A program made the translations under genes and the position numbers. The notes under the pieces were generated by a model, which was not told the DNA's origin, did not search any database, and saw nothing but the letters and a program-made list of their open reading frames with translations. From Bacillota bacterium (GTDB taxonomy: Bacteria > Bacillota > Clostridia > Oscillospirales > Ruminococcaceae): 64,000 bases of DNA. The DNA is taken from assembly GCA_023412215.1 (NCBI GenBank), contig JAEYNX010000014.1, positions 1-64,000 on the forward strand. Reading direction: 5' to 3'. Of this stretch, positions 37,267-45,784 are shown piece by piece. Within the stretch, counting starts at the first letter, position 1, and each line of letters begins with the position of its first letter.

Positions 37267-38190
37267 TCATATAAAAAGTAACTGTCCTAACTGTCTTACA
37301 AAACTACTTTTCCAAAAGCCATATTGTCCTAAACGTTTTATCTTTTGAATTTTACTTAAATAAGGCAGCTCGATATATTTTTTGCATATTCTTAATGCGT
37401 AATCAGGTAATTCATTTTGATAACTGTCTATAAAGCACTTGGCTTGCAAATAAGTACTTGTAAACGTTTTTTTTACTTCTTGAATTTGGGTTACCCTTTT
37501 TAAAAGATAAAAAATACTATTGGCATTTTTCGCGCCAACCGAATTATCGTTATGCTGCCGATATAGTATTGTCGGCTCGTTTACGAAACCTATCCTACCA
37601 AAAGCTGCTGCTACAAGAGCAAACCACCAATCATGCATTAGAGCATCCATAGGAACAGCTTTCATTTGTTTTAGCAAAGTACGGTTCATCATAGCCGTAC
37701 ATCCTGTAACAATATTTTGTACTAATAAATACGCAAAGGCATCGTGTGTAAAATCTAGTTTCTGGTATGTAAAAAATGATTTAGCAAGTATATTTTTATT
37801 CTCATTGACAATAGTTAAATCAGTATGTACAAGTAAAGGAATTCCTTTGTTTTGTCTTTCTAAATTCTGCATTTCAAAGAACGTAATCTCAATTTTGTTG
37901 GAGAGCCAGACATCATCCTGATCGCATGTCATCCAGTATTCAGTATCTACGTATTCAAGCATGCTGGAAAAATTATTTTTAGCTGAACCCGAAGGAGTGC
38001 CGCGCTGAACAACCCGTATTTTATCTGGATAAATGCTTGCATAATTTTGCGCTATTACAAATGTGCCATCGGTTGAACAATCATCTTGAATAACTAGCTT
38101 CCACCGTGTTTCAGTTTGTAATAAGATAGATTCTATTTGCTCTGCCAAATATCGTTCTCCATTATAGGCAGCTAGCAAGATGGTTATCAT
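37267..38190 (-). CDS. family 2 glycosyltransferase
   Basis: A 307-residue cytoplasmic GT-A enzyme: ITILLAAYNGERYLAEQIES at the start, IQDDCSTDGT for nucleotide binding, the metal-binding MTCDQDDVW, and the acceptor-side HDWWFALVAAAFG. It resembles rhamnosyl/galactosyl transferases of O-antigen clusters; the sugar is not determined. The start is the ATG that overlaps the stop of the preceding transferase gene (ATGA at 38187-38190). Confidence 0.87.
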   Translation of the reverse strand: MITILLAAYNGERYLAEQIESILLQTETRWKLVIQDDCSTDGTFVIAQNYASIYPDKIRVVQRGTPSGSAKNNFSSMLEYVDTEYWMTCDQDDVWLSNKIEITFFEMQNLERQNKGIPLLVHTDLTIVNENKNILAKSFFTYQKLDFTHDAFAYLLVQNIVTGCTAMMNRTLLKQMKAVPMDALMHDWWFALVAAAFGRIGFVNEPTILYRQHNDNSVGAKNANSIFYLLKRVTQIQEVKKTFTSTYLQAKCFIDSYQNELPDYALRICKKYIELPYLSKIQKIKRLGQYGFWKSSFVRQLGQLLFI

Positions 38191-39050
38191 ATGTTTCTTT
38201 GCCCCCATTCCATCCGAGCAAGCGTCAACCAATATTTAAGCTGAATTCCACAATAAACAATCGCTGTTACCAGAGGATTATATTTTTTTAGAAAATGCTT
38301 GCGGTAAAACAATCTCATAGAAGAATAGAAATGGTATATTACTGTTTTAGAATTTTTATGCAAACCACTTTGTCCTTTTAAATGAGTAAGTGTTGCTTTA
38401 CCATAGTAAACTACTTGATATCCCATTTGATGAATTCGGTAACAAATATCAATATCCTCACCGTACATGAAAAATTCTTGATCAAATCCCTGTACTGCAT
38501 TAAAAATTTTTCGAGGCATCATCATAAACGCACCTGTTACTGCATCTACAGTACAAATTGTGTCAACTGGCACAAAAGTCTGACGATAAGAACCGAATTT
38601 TGGGCTGTTAGGAAATCTTTTATCCATACCCATAAAATAATATAGTGATGCCATTGGAGTAGGAAACCCGCGCTTACAACCATGGTCCAATGTTCCATCC
38701 GCTAATAATGTTCTTGCGCTTAAAACACCTGCTTGGGGATGTTCCTCTAAATATTTAGTACATAGTTCAAGTGTGTTTTTATGCATAATGGTATCATTAT
38801 TTAAAAACAGAAGAATATCACCGGCAGACTGCCTCGCTCCCACATTGCAAGCATGTCCAAAGCCTTTGTTTTCAACGTTTCTCAAAATGCGAACTTGCTT
38901 ATGATAAACCGTATAGTTCTGTGTAGAATCCGATCCATTTTCGACAATAATGATTTCGAAGGGTATTTTAGGCTCGACAGCAAAAATGGATTTTACCGCT
39001 TGTGCAGTTAAATCTTTTGCATTGTAATTAATTAAAATTATTGAAAGCAT
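38187..39050 (-). CDS. family 2 glycosyltransferase, WbbL (rhamnosyltransferase)-like
   Basis: A 287-residue GT-A enzyme. LSIILINYNAKDLTAQAVKS, NKGFGHACNVGARQS, FLNNDTIM (metal site), VDAVTGAFMMMPRKIF and GFDQEFFMYGEDIDICYR match the WbbL/rhamnosyltransferase group, which often adds the first rhamnose to a lipid-linked primer. It is the first gene of the polysaccharide operon and overlaps the next transferase by ATGA. Confidence 0.87.
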   Translation of the reverse strand: MLSIILINYNAKDLTAQAVKSIFAVEPKIPFEIIIVENGSDSTQNYTVYHKQVRILRNVENKGFGHACNVGARQSAGDILLFLNNDTIMHKNTLELCTKYLEEHPQAGVLSARTLLADGTLDHGCKRGFPTPMASLYYFMGMDKRFPNSPKFGSYRQTFVPVDTICTVDAVTGAFMMMPRKIFNAVQGFDQEFFMYGEDIDICYRIHQMGYQVVYYGKATLTHLKGQSGLHKNSKTVIYHFYSSMRLFYRKHFLKKYNPLVTAIVYCGIQLKYWLTLARMEWGQRNI

Positions 39051-39084
39051 ATTTTAACCCTTTATATTTTATTTTAATAAAATT

Positions 39085-39113
39085 ATCATAGCATCTTTAA
39101 ATTGAAATTTCAA
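39085..39113 (-). promoter_or_regulatory. promoter at the head of the polysaccharide operon
   Basis: TTGAAA, a 17-nt spacer and TATGAT on the minus strand, about 35 nt before the first glycosyltransferase. Confidence 0.55.
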
Positions 39114-39172
39114 ATATATTTCAGCTGCCTACTATATCTTGCAGTTGAGGAATCAATAAGAATTGGACACAA

Positions 39173-39600
39173 AAGAATTAAACTGCACCCCAAATGAATG
39201 TTCTTTTTGTTTTCATTTAGCTTACCATTTGGGTACCTTAGGTATGTTTTCAGAGTTTTGTTTGCGATTAGACTATGCTCGCCCATTAACTTAGAATTTC
39301 TTTTTTAGTTGACCTTAACGCCTTGCTACTCTAGCACCTGTTGAATTCGTCTCGTGCCGTAACGCCCATTGTTTTCGTGAAAACATCTTCATCATTTCTG
39401 TCTACGCTTCATTTTCAATGGTTTGTTTACTCTTCTTATGTTGTAAAAGTCACAATAGTAGCCAGAGCATGAGATTGCTTAACATAGACCACTCATTTCA
39501 TAACCATCTAACCACCTTTTCATTTGTTTTTAACTTGGTGTCAAAACTATTATACCATTCACATTCGGTTTCTTAATATTTTCGTCTAACTTTTTGAGAT
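39173..39600 (-). mobile_element. decayed IS3-family transposase (orfB) remnant
   Basis: One minus-strand frame from about 39380 downward reads ENNGRYGTRRIQQVLE, stop, QGVKVN, stop, then KLMGEHSLIANKTLKTY. This matches the start of IS3-family OrfB (ENxGRYGxRRI ... LMxExGL). Stops and missing segments show that it is dead. Together with the flanks it fills most of the 700-bp gap between the first glycosyltransferase gene and the right 41-bp repeat; no other gene is seen there. Confidence 0.55.
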
Positions 39601-39701
39601 CACTGTAGTTTAGAACTAAGTTGCCATACGGACATGACCGGAAGGAAGCACCCATTCCTCTAATGATGTGGTAATATGAGCTAGGGCTTTATTTGTCACC
39701 C

Positions 39702-39742
39702 AAAAAGCCGACAAACCCTTTTGCTTGGGTTTATCGGCTTTT
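39702..39742. terminator. terminator hairpin, right copy of the 41-bp direct repeat
   Basis: Identical in all 41 bases to 21996-22036 and in the same orientation. Here it lies 20 nt after the stop of the lipoprotein gene and would be its natural terminator. Confidence 0.85.
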
Positions 39743-39761
39743 AAACTTATATAAAAATCGG

Positions 39762-40154
39762 TTAAGCCTTTGCGGTCTCCCACGAGATGTCGTAGCTGCC
39801 GCTGTGTTTTTGGGCATCTATGCGTATGGTGTAATCGCCCGCTTTGTCAAGGCTTACCGAGAAGTTGGAGGTGGGCAGGTCGGTGCCCTGATAATACGAC
39901 TCCCCGTCCTGATCGGTGATAGAGAGGCTGAGGCTCCCTTCGTCGGAGACGATATCCACCGTTACCTCACAGGTTTCACCTTCATTTAGGCGTAGCTCCT
40001 TCGCTTTATAGCCATTAAACTGCTGATAGCGCATCTGCATGGAGGTGAAGGTGTTGTTCTCAACCGCCATCAGGGCAGAATAGCTGCCGCTCGTACAGGC
40101 CGCAAGGAGGAGCAGCGGCAGCAGGAGCATGGTTAAAAAAGCAACTTTTTTCAT
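39762..40154 (-). CDS. small lipoprotein
   Basis: A 130-residue exported protein with signal peptide MKKVAFLTMLLLPLLLLAAC, where the final Cys is the lipidation site (lipobox LAAC). The mature part looks like a single beta-sandwich (VEVTVDIVSDEGSLSLSI-like strands; SFSVSLDKAGDYTIRID-like strands) that may bind a ligand. AAAGGATG lies 10 nt before the ATG. It follows the ABC permease gene by about 70 nt and may belong to that unit. Function unknown. Confidence 0.75.
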   Translation of the reverse strand: MKKVAFLTMLLLPLLLLAACTSGSYSALMAVENNTFTSMQMRYQQFNGYKAKELRLNEGETCEVTVDIVSDEGSLSLSITDQDGESYYQGTDLPTSNFSVSLDKAGDYTIRIDAQKHSGSYDISWETAKA

Positions 40155-40225
40155 GTTCACAACACATCCTTTCGGTAATAGTGGGCTGGGGTGCTGCTGC
40201 ATAGGGTCTGGGGGATGTGCTTACA

Positions 40226-41029
40226 TTACTCAAGATTCAGCTTCCTGTTTAAGATAACATGCGTGATGATATAGCAGCCTATACCCATAATAATGTTGAG
40301 CACAAGCGAGCCCCAGAATATCGTATTTAAGAAGGCGTTTGACGGAATGGTATTTGCCGCATTGACGGCAAAAGCCTGCGGGTCTACCGCGTAGCAAATA
40401 GCAAGCAGGATGCCCGAAAGAACCTGCGACGCGATGTTAATAACGATAAACGCGCCGAACGAGGCAGCCAGCTTGTGGCGGGAAAAAAGCTGCCCCAGCG
40501 CCACAGCGGCGTAAATGATCAGGATACCGGCAAACAGCGATACAATCATGGTGATAACAAACCATGTGAGCATCGCACCCTTGTTAAACGGGGCATTCCA
40601 CTTGAAAAATGCATCAACCGCTTTAAGCACCTCTGCATAAAAGCCTTCCCGCGCGAGCATGGCGATGAGCGAGAGGATAACGGTGATCACGCTGATGACG
40701 ATCCACGCGGCGGAAACCAGCAGCTTTGCGAGGATATGCGTTTCGGGCTTGACGGGCAGTGTGAACATCAGGTAGCCCTCGTCGCCCAGAAGGTTTTTAT
40801 AAAAGCGCTGTATCATCACCGCAACGGTGAGTACAAAGGTGGCTATGATTGCCATGATGTAGATTACCATCGAAAAGCCGGCGGGAAGCGCCAGAATACT
40901 GGTTATTTTGCTGCCGCCCAGCTGAAAAAAGAGCCTGTTGATGAGTGCGAACAGCAGCACCGTGCCGTAGAAGGGCAGAAACAGCCTTGCGGTGGCCTTC
41001 CACTCATATTTCATCAGTTTTCCTAACAT
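40226..41029 (-). CDS. ABC-2 type permease
   Basis: A 267-residue integral membrane subunit with about six helices: LFLPFYGTVLLFALINRLFF, VIYIMAIIATFVLTVAVMI, LLVSAAWIVISVITVILSLI, WFVITMIVSLFAGILIIYAA, and a C-terminal helix ending VILNRKLNLE. Acts with the ATPase encoded upstream, whose stop it overlaps by 7 nt. The start MLGKLMKYEW follows GGAGG. In GntR/YtrA-type operons such transporters often protect against cell-wall-active peptides; that use is inferred. Confidence 0.82.
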   Translation of the reverse strand: MLGKLMKYEWKATARLFLPFYGTVLLFALINRLFFQLGGSKITSILALPAGFSMVIYIMAIIATFVLTVAVMIQRFYKNLLGDEGYLMFTLPVKPETHILAKLLVSAAWIVISVITVILSLIAMLAREGFYAEVLKAVDAFFKWNAPFNKGAMLTWFVITMIVSLFAGILIIYAAVALGQLFSRHKLAASFGAFIVINIASQVLSGILLAICYAVDPQAFAVNAANTIPSNAFLNTIFWGSLVLNIIMGIGCYIITHVILNRKLNLE

Positions 41030-41721
41030 CTGAATACCTCCCTGAAGATGGCGTCCACCGATTTCCCGTACTGGGCGCGGATATCGTCTACACTGCCCGT
41101 CATGGTCACGCAACCGTTTGAGAGAAAGATCACATCGTCGAGCACCTGCTCGATATCGGCGATCAGGTGGGTGGAGATGATTACGGTCGCGTTCTCGTTG
41201 TAGTTGGTGATGATGGTATTGAGGATATAGTCGCGGGCAGCGGGGTCTACGCCGCCGATCGGCTCATCGAGCAGGTAGAGGTCGGCCTCGCGGCTCATCA
41301 CTAAGATAAGCTGCACCTTCTCTTTGGTGCCCTTGGACATCGTCTTGAGCCTGTCGTCGGCGTTGATGCCCAGCTTCTTAAGCATATCATAGGCCTTGTC
41401 GGAATTAAAGTTTTCATAAAAATCCTTAAAGAAGGCGATCATGTCGCACACGCGCATCCAGTCGCTTAAATAGGTGCGCTCCGGCAGGTAGGAGACGATG
41501 CGCTTGGTCTCTACGCCCGGCTGCTGTCCGGCAATCAGGATCTCGCCCTTGGTGGGGGTAATCAGGCCGTTGGCCAGCTTGATGAGGGTGCTTTTGCCGC
41601 TGCCGTTGGGCCCGAGCAGCCCCACGATGCGCCCGCGGTTCACCGTCAGGTTCACCCCGCATAAGGCGCCCTTGCCGGAGTAGCTTTTGTTGAGCGCCCG
41701 ACATTCTAAAATAGGGTTCAT
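41023..41721 (-). CDS. ABC transporter ATP-binding protein
   Basis: A 232-residue ATPase: Walker A GLLGPNGSGKSTLIKLANGL, signature-like MSKGTKEKVQLILVMSRE and Walker B LYLLDEPIGGVDPAARDYI followed by the switch histidine (ISTHLIADIEQVLDD). This is the drug/antimicrobial-peptide exporter or bacteriocin-immunity class. It overlaps gntR upstream and the permease downstream by a few bases. Confidence 0.93.
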   Translation of the reverse strand: MNPILECRALNKSYSGKGALCGVNLTVNRGRIVGLLGPNGSGKSTLIKLANGLITPTKGEILIAGQQPGVETKRIVSYLPERTYLSDWMRVCDMIAFFKDFYENFNSDKAYDMLKKLGINADDRLKTMSKGTKEKVQLILVMSREADLYLLDEPIGGVDPAARDYILNTIITNYNENATVIISTHLIADIEQVLDDVIFLSNGCVTMTGSVDDIRAQYGKSVDAIFREVFRC

Positions 41722-42089
41722 TGAATGGTCTCCTCCTTCACCGATGTCATGAGCTCGACGGTTTGCTGCCTGCTGAAGCCCAGACGGTTCATCTTCTCTA
41801 AAAACTCTTTAATCTGTTCAAGAGCAAGCGTGTTCTTTAATTCCTGCACCATATTCCTATCCTCCGTAATGTAGCGCCCGCTGGTGCGCTGCGTAAATAC
41901 CAGCCCGGCCTGCTCAAGGTCGGCCAGTGCCTTTTGCATGGTGTTGGGGTTTACGGCTGCTTCGGCGGCAAGGTCGCGCACCGAGGGCAGCTTGTCGCCC
42001 GGTTTGTATTGGCCCGACACGATACTAAGCTGAAAGTGTTCGATCAGTTGCTTATATATTGGACGGTCGGAATCAAGTTCCCATGTCAA
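41718..42089 (-). CDS. GntR-family (YtrA-type) transcription regulator
   Basis: A 123-residue repressor: winged helix (PIYKQLIEHFQLSIVSGQYK, then LPSVRDLAAEAAVNPNTMQK) with a very short C-terminal dimerisation tail, the YtrA subgroup that controls adjacent ABC transporters. The start is TTG, 8 nt after AGGAG; the nearby ATG is closed by TGA. Its likely operator overlaps its own promoter, so it probably represses itself and the two ABC genes until a wall-active compound is sensed. Confidence 0.9.
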   Translation of the reverse strand: MTWELDSDRPIYKQLIEHFQLSIVSGQYKPGDKLPSVRDLAAEAAVNPNTMQKALADLEQAGLVFTQRTSGRYITEDRNMVQELKNTLALEQIKEFLEKMNRLGFSRQQTVELMTSVKEETIQ

Positions 42090-42128
42090 GTGATCATCTC
42101 CTTGTTTGTACTATTGTATTAAGAGCTT

Positions 42129-42163
42129 AGTACAATAATACAGTAATACAGTTGTACTGTCAA
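42129..42163 (-). promoter_or_regulatory. gntR-ABC promoter with overlapping operator
   Basis: TTGACA (42158-42163), a 17-nt spacer and TATTAT (42135-42140) on the minus strand. An inverted repeat AGTACAA (42129-42135) / TTGTACT (42152-42158) lies exactly between and over the two boxes, so bound repressor would block polymerase. Confidence 0.75.
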
Positions 42164-42214
42164 TACCCTTTTGGAAAATAGCTTTAGCTTTTCCCGTTTG
42201 TTTGCACAAAACAG

Positions 42215-42247
42215 CGCTACCCGCCCGGGAAACCCGGGCGGGTAGCG
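42215..42247. terminator. GC-rich terminator of the antiporter gene
   Basis: A 15-bp perfect stem (CGCTACCCGCCCGGG and complement) with a 3-nt loop; on the minus strand it is followed by CTGTTTTG. Confidence 0.75.
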
Positions 42248-42267
42248 AATAAACCTTATTATATCTT

Positions 42268-43686
42268 TTAAACCGGCGGCTCGGCGAACGCGTCGAGGTT
42301 GTTGCCGCTCAGCACAAGGACATCGCCCTTCTGCAGGACGGTGGAGCCTTTGGGCAACACCACGTCCCCATGGCGCTTGACCATGACAATCAGGATCTCT
42401 TCGGGGATGTCGGCGTCCATAATGGCCTTGCCCGCAAGCGCGCTGGACTCCGGTATGGGGTACTCCAGCAGGCGGGTGGGGGTCTCCTCGGTATAATCGG
42501 TAAAGGTTTTGAGCACCGCCGCCGGCTCCTCTACCAGATCGAGCTTCTTAGCAAAAAGCGGCGTCAGCGAGCCCTGTGCCAGTACCGAGAACAGTGCCAC
42601 AAAAAAGACCATATGAAAGATGTCTATGCCCAGATGCACCTGCTCGGTGACGGCATAGATGGCAAATACGATGGAGGCAGCGCCTCTCAGCCCCACCCAC
42701 GACACGAACACCTGCTGCTTGATTGGCACCTTAAACCAGCTGAGGATGCCGAAGGTTGCCGCGGGGCGCGCCACAAACAGGATAAATAGCGCCACCAGCA
42801 CCCCCGGAAGAAGCACCTTAGGCATCTGCGAGGGGAAGGAGAGCAGCCCCAGCACAAAGAAGAGCATGATCTGCATGAGCCACGAAAGCCCGTCGAAGAA
42901 ATGCACGAGGCTCTTTTTGTGCAGGATCTTGCTGTTGCCCACAATAAGGCCGATTATATACACGCACAAAAAGCCGTTGCCGCCCAGATAGTCGCTGAGC
43001 GCATAGCCTAGTATGGCGACGGCAATGACAAAAACGGGGTACAGCCCCTCGATCTCGAAGCCGCGGCGCAGCACGAACACCGCCGCCAGCGCGAGCAGCG
43101 CGCCGATGCCAATGCCGTAGACGATCTGTGAGAACAGCATGCCCACCAGATTAAACGGCTCACCCTTCATGAAATAAAGGATAATAATGGTGAGCATGTA
43201 GGCGAAGGGGTCGTTGCTGCCGCTTTCCACCTCCAGCAGCGAGGCAAGGCCGCCCTTTAAGCCGAGCTTGTGGGAACGCAGGATAGAAAAGACCGACGCC
43301 GCGTCGGTGGAGGCGATGACCGAGCCGATCAACAGCCCCTCCAGCAGCGGGCGGCGAAGCACCAGGAAGCAAAACAGGCCTGTAAGCCCCGCCGTAATCA
43401 CCGTGCCAAGCGAGGAGAGCAGCACCGCGCGCACCGCAACAGGCTTAGCCTCCTTCCAGCTTGTGCCGAAGCCGCCGTAAAACATGATCACGACGAGCCC
43501 TATAGAGGATAGATTGCTCGCCAGTTCAAAATTGTCGAAATAAATGCCGCCGATGCCGTCCGACCCGAACACCATCCCGAGCGCGAGGAACGCAACCAGC
43601 ACGGGTACCCCGAACCGGTAGAGCAGCTTGCTGGTGGTCACGCAAATGAGCAGTACCACCGCGCAGATAATCATCATCTGAGTCAT
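42268..43686 (-). CDS. CPA1-type cation/proton antiporter with TrkA_C domain
   Basis: A membrane K+/H+ or Na+/H+ exchanger of the NhaP2/CvrA type, 472 residues. About 12-13 helices, with VIASTDAASVFSILRSH and ESGSNDPFAYML holding the paired acidic ion-binding residues. A C-terminal TrkA_C ligand-binding domain follows (ESSALAGKAIMDADIPEEIL to KGDVLVLSG). The start MTQMMIICAV has AAGGGTG upstream; longer in-frame starts look unlikely. Probably controls cytoplasmic potassium and pH, gated by a nucleotide at the TrkA_C domain. Confidence 0.9.
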   Translation of the reverse strand: MTQMMIICAVVLLICVTTSKLLYRFGVPVLVAFLALGMVFGSDGIGGIYFDNFELASNLSSIGLVVIMFYGGFGTSWKEAKPVAVRAVLLSSLGTVITAGLTGLFCFLVLRRPLLEGLLIGSVIASTDAASVFSILRSHKLGLKGGLASLLEVESGSNDPFAYMLTIIILYFMKGEPFNLVGMLFSQIVYGIGIGALLALAAVFVLRRGFEIEGLYPVFVIAVAILGYALSDYLGGNGFLCVYIIGLIVGNSKILHKKSLVHFFDGLSWLMQIMLFFVLGLLSFPSQMPKVLLPGVLVALFILFVARPAATFGILSWFKVPIKQQVFVSWVGLRGAASIVFAIYAVTEQVHLGIDIFHMVFFVALFSVLAQGSLTPLFAKKLDLVEEPAAVLKTFTDYTEETPTRLLEYPIPESSALAGKAIMDADIPEEILIVMVKRHGDVVLPKGSTVLQKGDVLVLSGNNLDAFAEPPV

Positions 43687-43865
43687 GGCTTTCACCCTTT
43701 CTTTCATCAGGCTGCCTACCTGAAGCCGTACACCCCCATCCCGCCGCAATGCGGCAACAGCCATTGTCATTGTTGATACTATCAGTGTAACACGTAAAGA
43801 AAAACCCTGTCAAACCACAGGCGGCGCCGCTCCGTGAAAAGTCTTGTCGCCTACTGTCCGTTTTA

Positions 43866-44801
43866 CTATACATGCAGCCTGCGGATCATCTTATACACCA
43901 CGGTGTTCTCCATCACCAGCGGGCGGTTGTTGGCAAAAAAGACGATGCCGTCGGTCGGGGCGAGCACCTTGGAGAGCACCTTGCCCTCGTAGGGGTGTAC
44001 GATCTCCGCCATCACCTCGCCGTGGGTCACCTCATCGTTCGGGCTCTTTAAGCCGCGGAAGATGCCCGCGCAGTCAGTTTTGGTGGAGACGAGGTTATCC
44101 TCCTGCACCACGCTCGAGATATACCCGCCGTGGCTGGAGTATTTGATGATGCCCATGCGCATCAAAAAGCGCAGTACCGAGCCGACGCCAAGCGCCGCCG
44201 ACTTCTCGTCGATGTTCTCGGTTTCGTTGGTGTACACTGAGAAGGCGTTGGTCTTCCACTTCTGCAGGTTGTAGTTGAGGGTGGAGGTATCCACCGGGCG
44301 GGGCTTGCGCACCACCACATACTGCATGCCGAAAAGCGAGGCAAGGCTCGAGGTCTGAAAGCCCGTTTCCATCATGCGCACGTGGGGGATAAAGTCCCCC
44401 GGCATGTAAAAGGACGCGAACTGGATACCGTACTGGTACTGCTGTGCCTCGCTGAACACCCCCGCCGCGATACGCTGGGTGATCTCGCCCTCCTCATTGC
44501 CCGGGAACATGCGGTTGATGTCGGTGTTATCCACCGCCCAGAAGCGCTTGCCGATGTTCATCGAGAAGGGGTTGACGGAAGGGATGACGAGGATCTCCCG
44601 CCCCGAGGCAACCGCGCCGTTTGCCTCCAGCCTTCTTAAGGTGCTCACCAGCTGGGAGCAGATATAGAGCTGCTGGATCTCGTTGCCGCGTATGGCGCCC
44701 ACGATGCACGCGGTTTTCTCTCCGCTGCCGAAGCGGTAGCCGTGTATTTTAAACTCGCCGCGGTAGGGGGACGTTAGCGAGTAGATGATCTCACTCTTCA
44801 T
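43866..44801 (-). CDS. aspartoacylase/succinylglutamate desuccinylase-like protein lacking metal ligands
   Basis: A 311-residue member of the AstE/AspA (M14-like) family. It aligns along its length with the neighbour encoded just upstream, but the zinc motif GTHGDE has become GAIRGNE (His to Arg38) and the second ligand region DIHSS has become GIQFAS (His to Gln127). The structural motif DINRMFPGNEEG is kept. The C-terminal beta-domain is also kept. It is therefore likely to be catalytically dead and to act as a partner or regulator of its paralog. The start MKSEIIY has GGAGGAG upstream and overlaps the paralog gene by 11 nt. Confidence 0.78.
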   Translation of the reverse strand: MKSEIIYSLTSPYRGEFKIHGYRFGSGEKTACIVGAIRGNEIQQLYICSQLVSTLRRLEANGAVASGREILVIPSVNPFSMNIGKRFWAVDNTDINRMFPGNEEGEITQRIAAGVFSEAQQYQYGIQFASFYMPGDFIPHVRMMETGFQTSSLASLFGMQYVVVRKPRPVDTSTLNYNLQKWKTNAFSVYTNETENIDEKSAALGVGSVLRFLMRMGIIKYSSHGGYISSVVQEDNLVSTKTDCAGIFRGLKSPNDEVTHGEVMAEIVHPYEGKVLSKVLAPTDGIVFFANNRPLVMENTVVYKMIRRLHV

Positions 44802-45735
44802 GGGGTTTCTCCTCCAATATCCGTGCGATGAGCGCGCCCTGATACACAATGGGGTATTCGCGCAGCGAGAACACCCTGCCCGCACAGGGGGCAGTAACGC
44901 GCTGCTCTACCCTGCCATGCGACGGGCTCACGATCTCGCCGATCACCTCGCCCGCCGCCACGGCCGCCCCAAGGCGGATGCCCGGCAGAAACACGCCCGA
45001 GGCGCCGGCGCTTACAAGGCAAAGCCCGCCCTCTGCGGAGAGCACCGGGCAGGAGACCTTTGGCACCTCGCCCTGCCATACCCCGATCACCCGCAGCAGG
45101 TTTAGGATGCCGTCGGTAATGCGCTGCCCATACTCTCGGGTGATGCGCATGCCGACGCCCACTTCCGCCACCAGCGTGGGTACGCCGCAGGCGTTAAGGC
45201 TCTGCGCCAGCGTTGCCTCCATCACCGTGGAGGAGTCGTACACCCAGATGAGGTCGGTGTTGAGCAGCTTCGCGTAGGGCAGCAGCCGTTCGGCTGTGTC
45301 GCGGCTTAGGCGCACCTGCGGCATCTCGCTTAGAAAGATACTGCTCGAGTGGATGTCGACGCACAGGTCGGCGCCCAGGATATCCTCGGTGATCTCTGCC
45401 GCCACATACTCGGCGGCGGTGCCGTTCTCCGAGCCCGGGAAGATGCGGTTCATATCAAGGTCGAACATCGGGATGCCGCGATTGATGGAGTCGAGCCCCA
45501 AGGGGTTGAGCGCCGGGTAGATATCCACGATGCCCGTGAGCAGCCCCCGGGCCTCATTAATGCGCCGCGTAAGCTCGTAGCAGACATACTGCCCATCCAG
45601 CTCGTCGCCGTGCGTGCCCGTCACGATGCATACCCGCTTATAATTTTCTGCAGGATTTACCGGCTGCAGCCTGTTTTTTTGAATCACCAGCCGTTCGTCG
45701 ACGGGCAGCCCCACCGACACAACATTCATTAACAT
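44791..45735 (-). CDS. aspartoacylase/succinylglutamate desuccinylase-family metallohydrolase
   Basis: A 314-residue zinc amidohydrolase that would release an acyl group from an N-acyl amino acid or similar amide. The metal ligands His42 and Glu45 (GTHGDE) and His129 (DIHSS), the substrate-binding MNRIFPGSENG, and a catalytic Glu in LVAEVGVG are intact. The last about 80 residues form a beta-domain with a lipoyl-like appearance (GRVEQRVTAPCAGRVFSL). The start is the ATG 6 nt after GGAG. A 15-bp-stem hairpin abuts the ribosome site. The substrate is unknown. Confidence 0.83.
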   Translation of the reverse strand: MLMNVVSVGLPVDERLVIQKNRLQPVNPAENYKRVCIVTGTHGDELDGQYVCYELTRRINEARGLLTGIVDIYPALNPLGLDSINRGIPMFDLDMNRIFPGSENGTAAEYVAAEITEDILGADLCVDIHSSSIFLSEMPQVRLSRDTAERLLPYAKLLNTDLIWVYDSSTVMEATLAQSLNACGVPTLVAEVGVGMRITREYGQRITDGILNLLRVIGVWQGEVPKVSCPVLSAEGGLCLVSAGASGVFLPGIRLGAAVAAGEVIGEIVSPSHGRVEQRVTAPCAGRVFSLREYPIVYQGALIARILEEKPHEE

Positions 45736-45749
45736 GATAAGCTCCATAC

Positions 45750-45784
45750 CCTTTCTTTTGGGCCTTACGCCCAAAAGAAAGGGC
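45750..45784 (-). promoter_or_regulatory. hairpin abutting the ribosome site of the aspartoacylase pair
   Basis: A perfect 15-bp stem (CCCTTTCTTTTGGGC and complement) with a 5-nt loop ends about 15 nt before the chosen ATG. No T-run follows. It may protect the transcript 5' end or limit ribosome entry. Confidence 0.5.
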
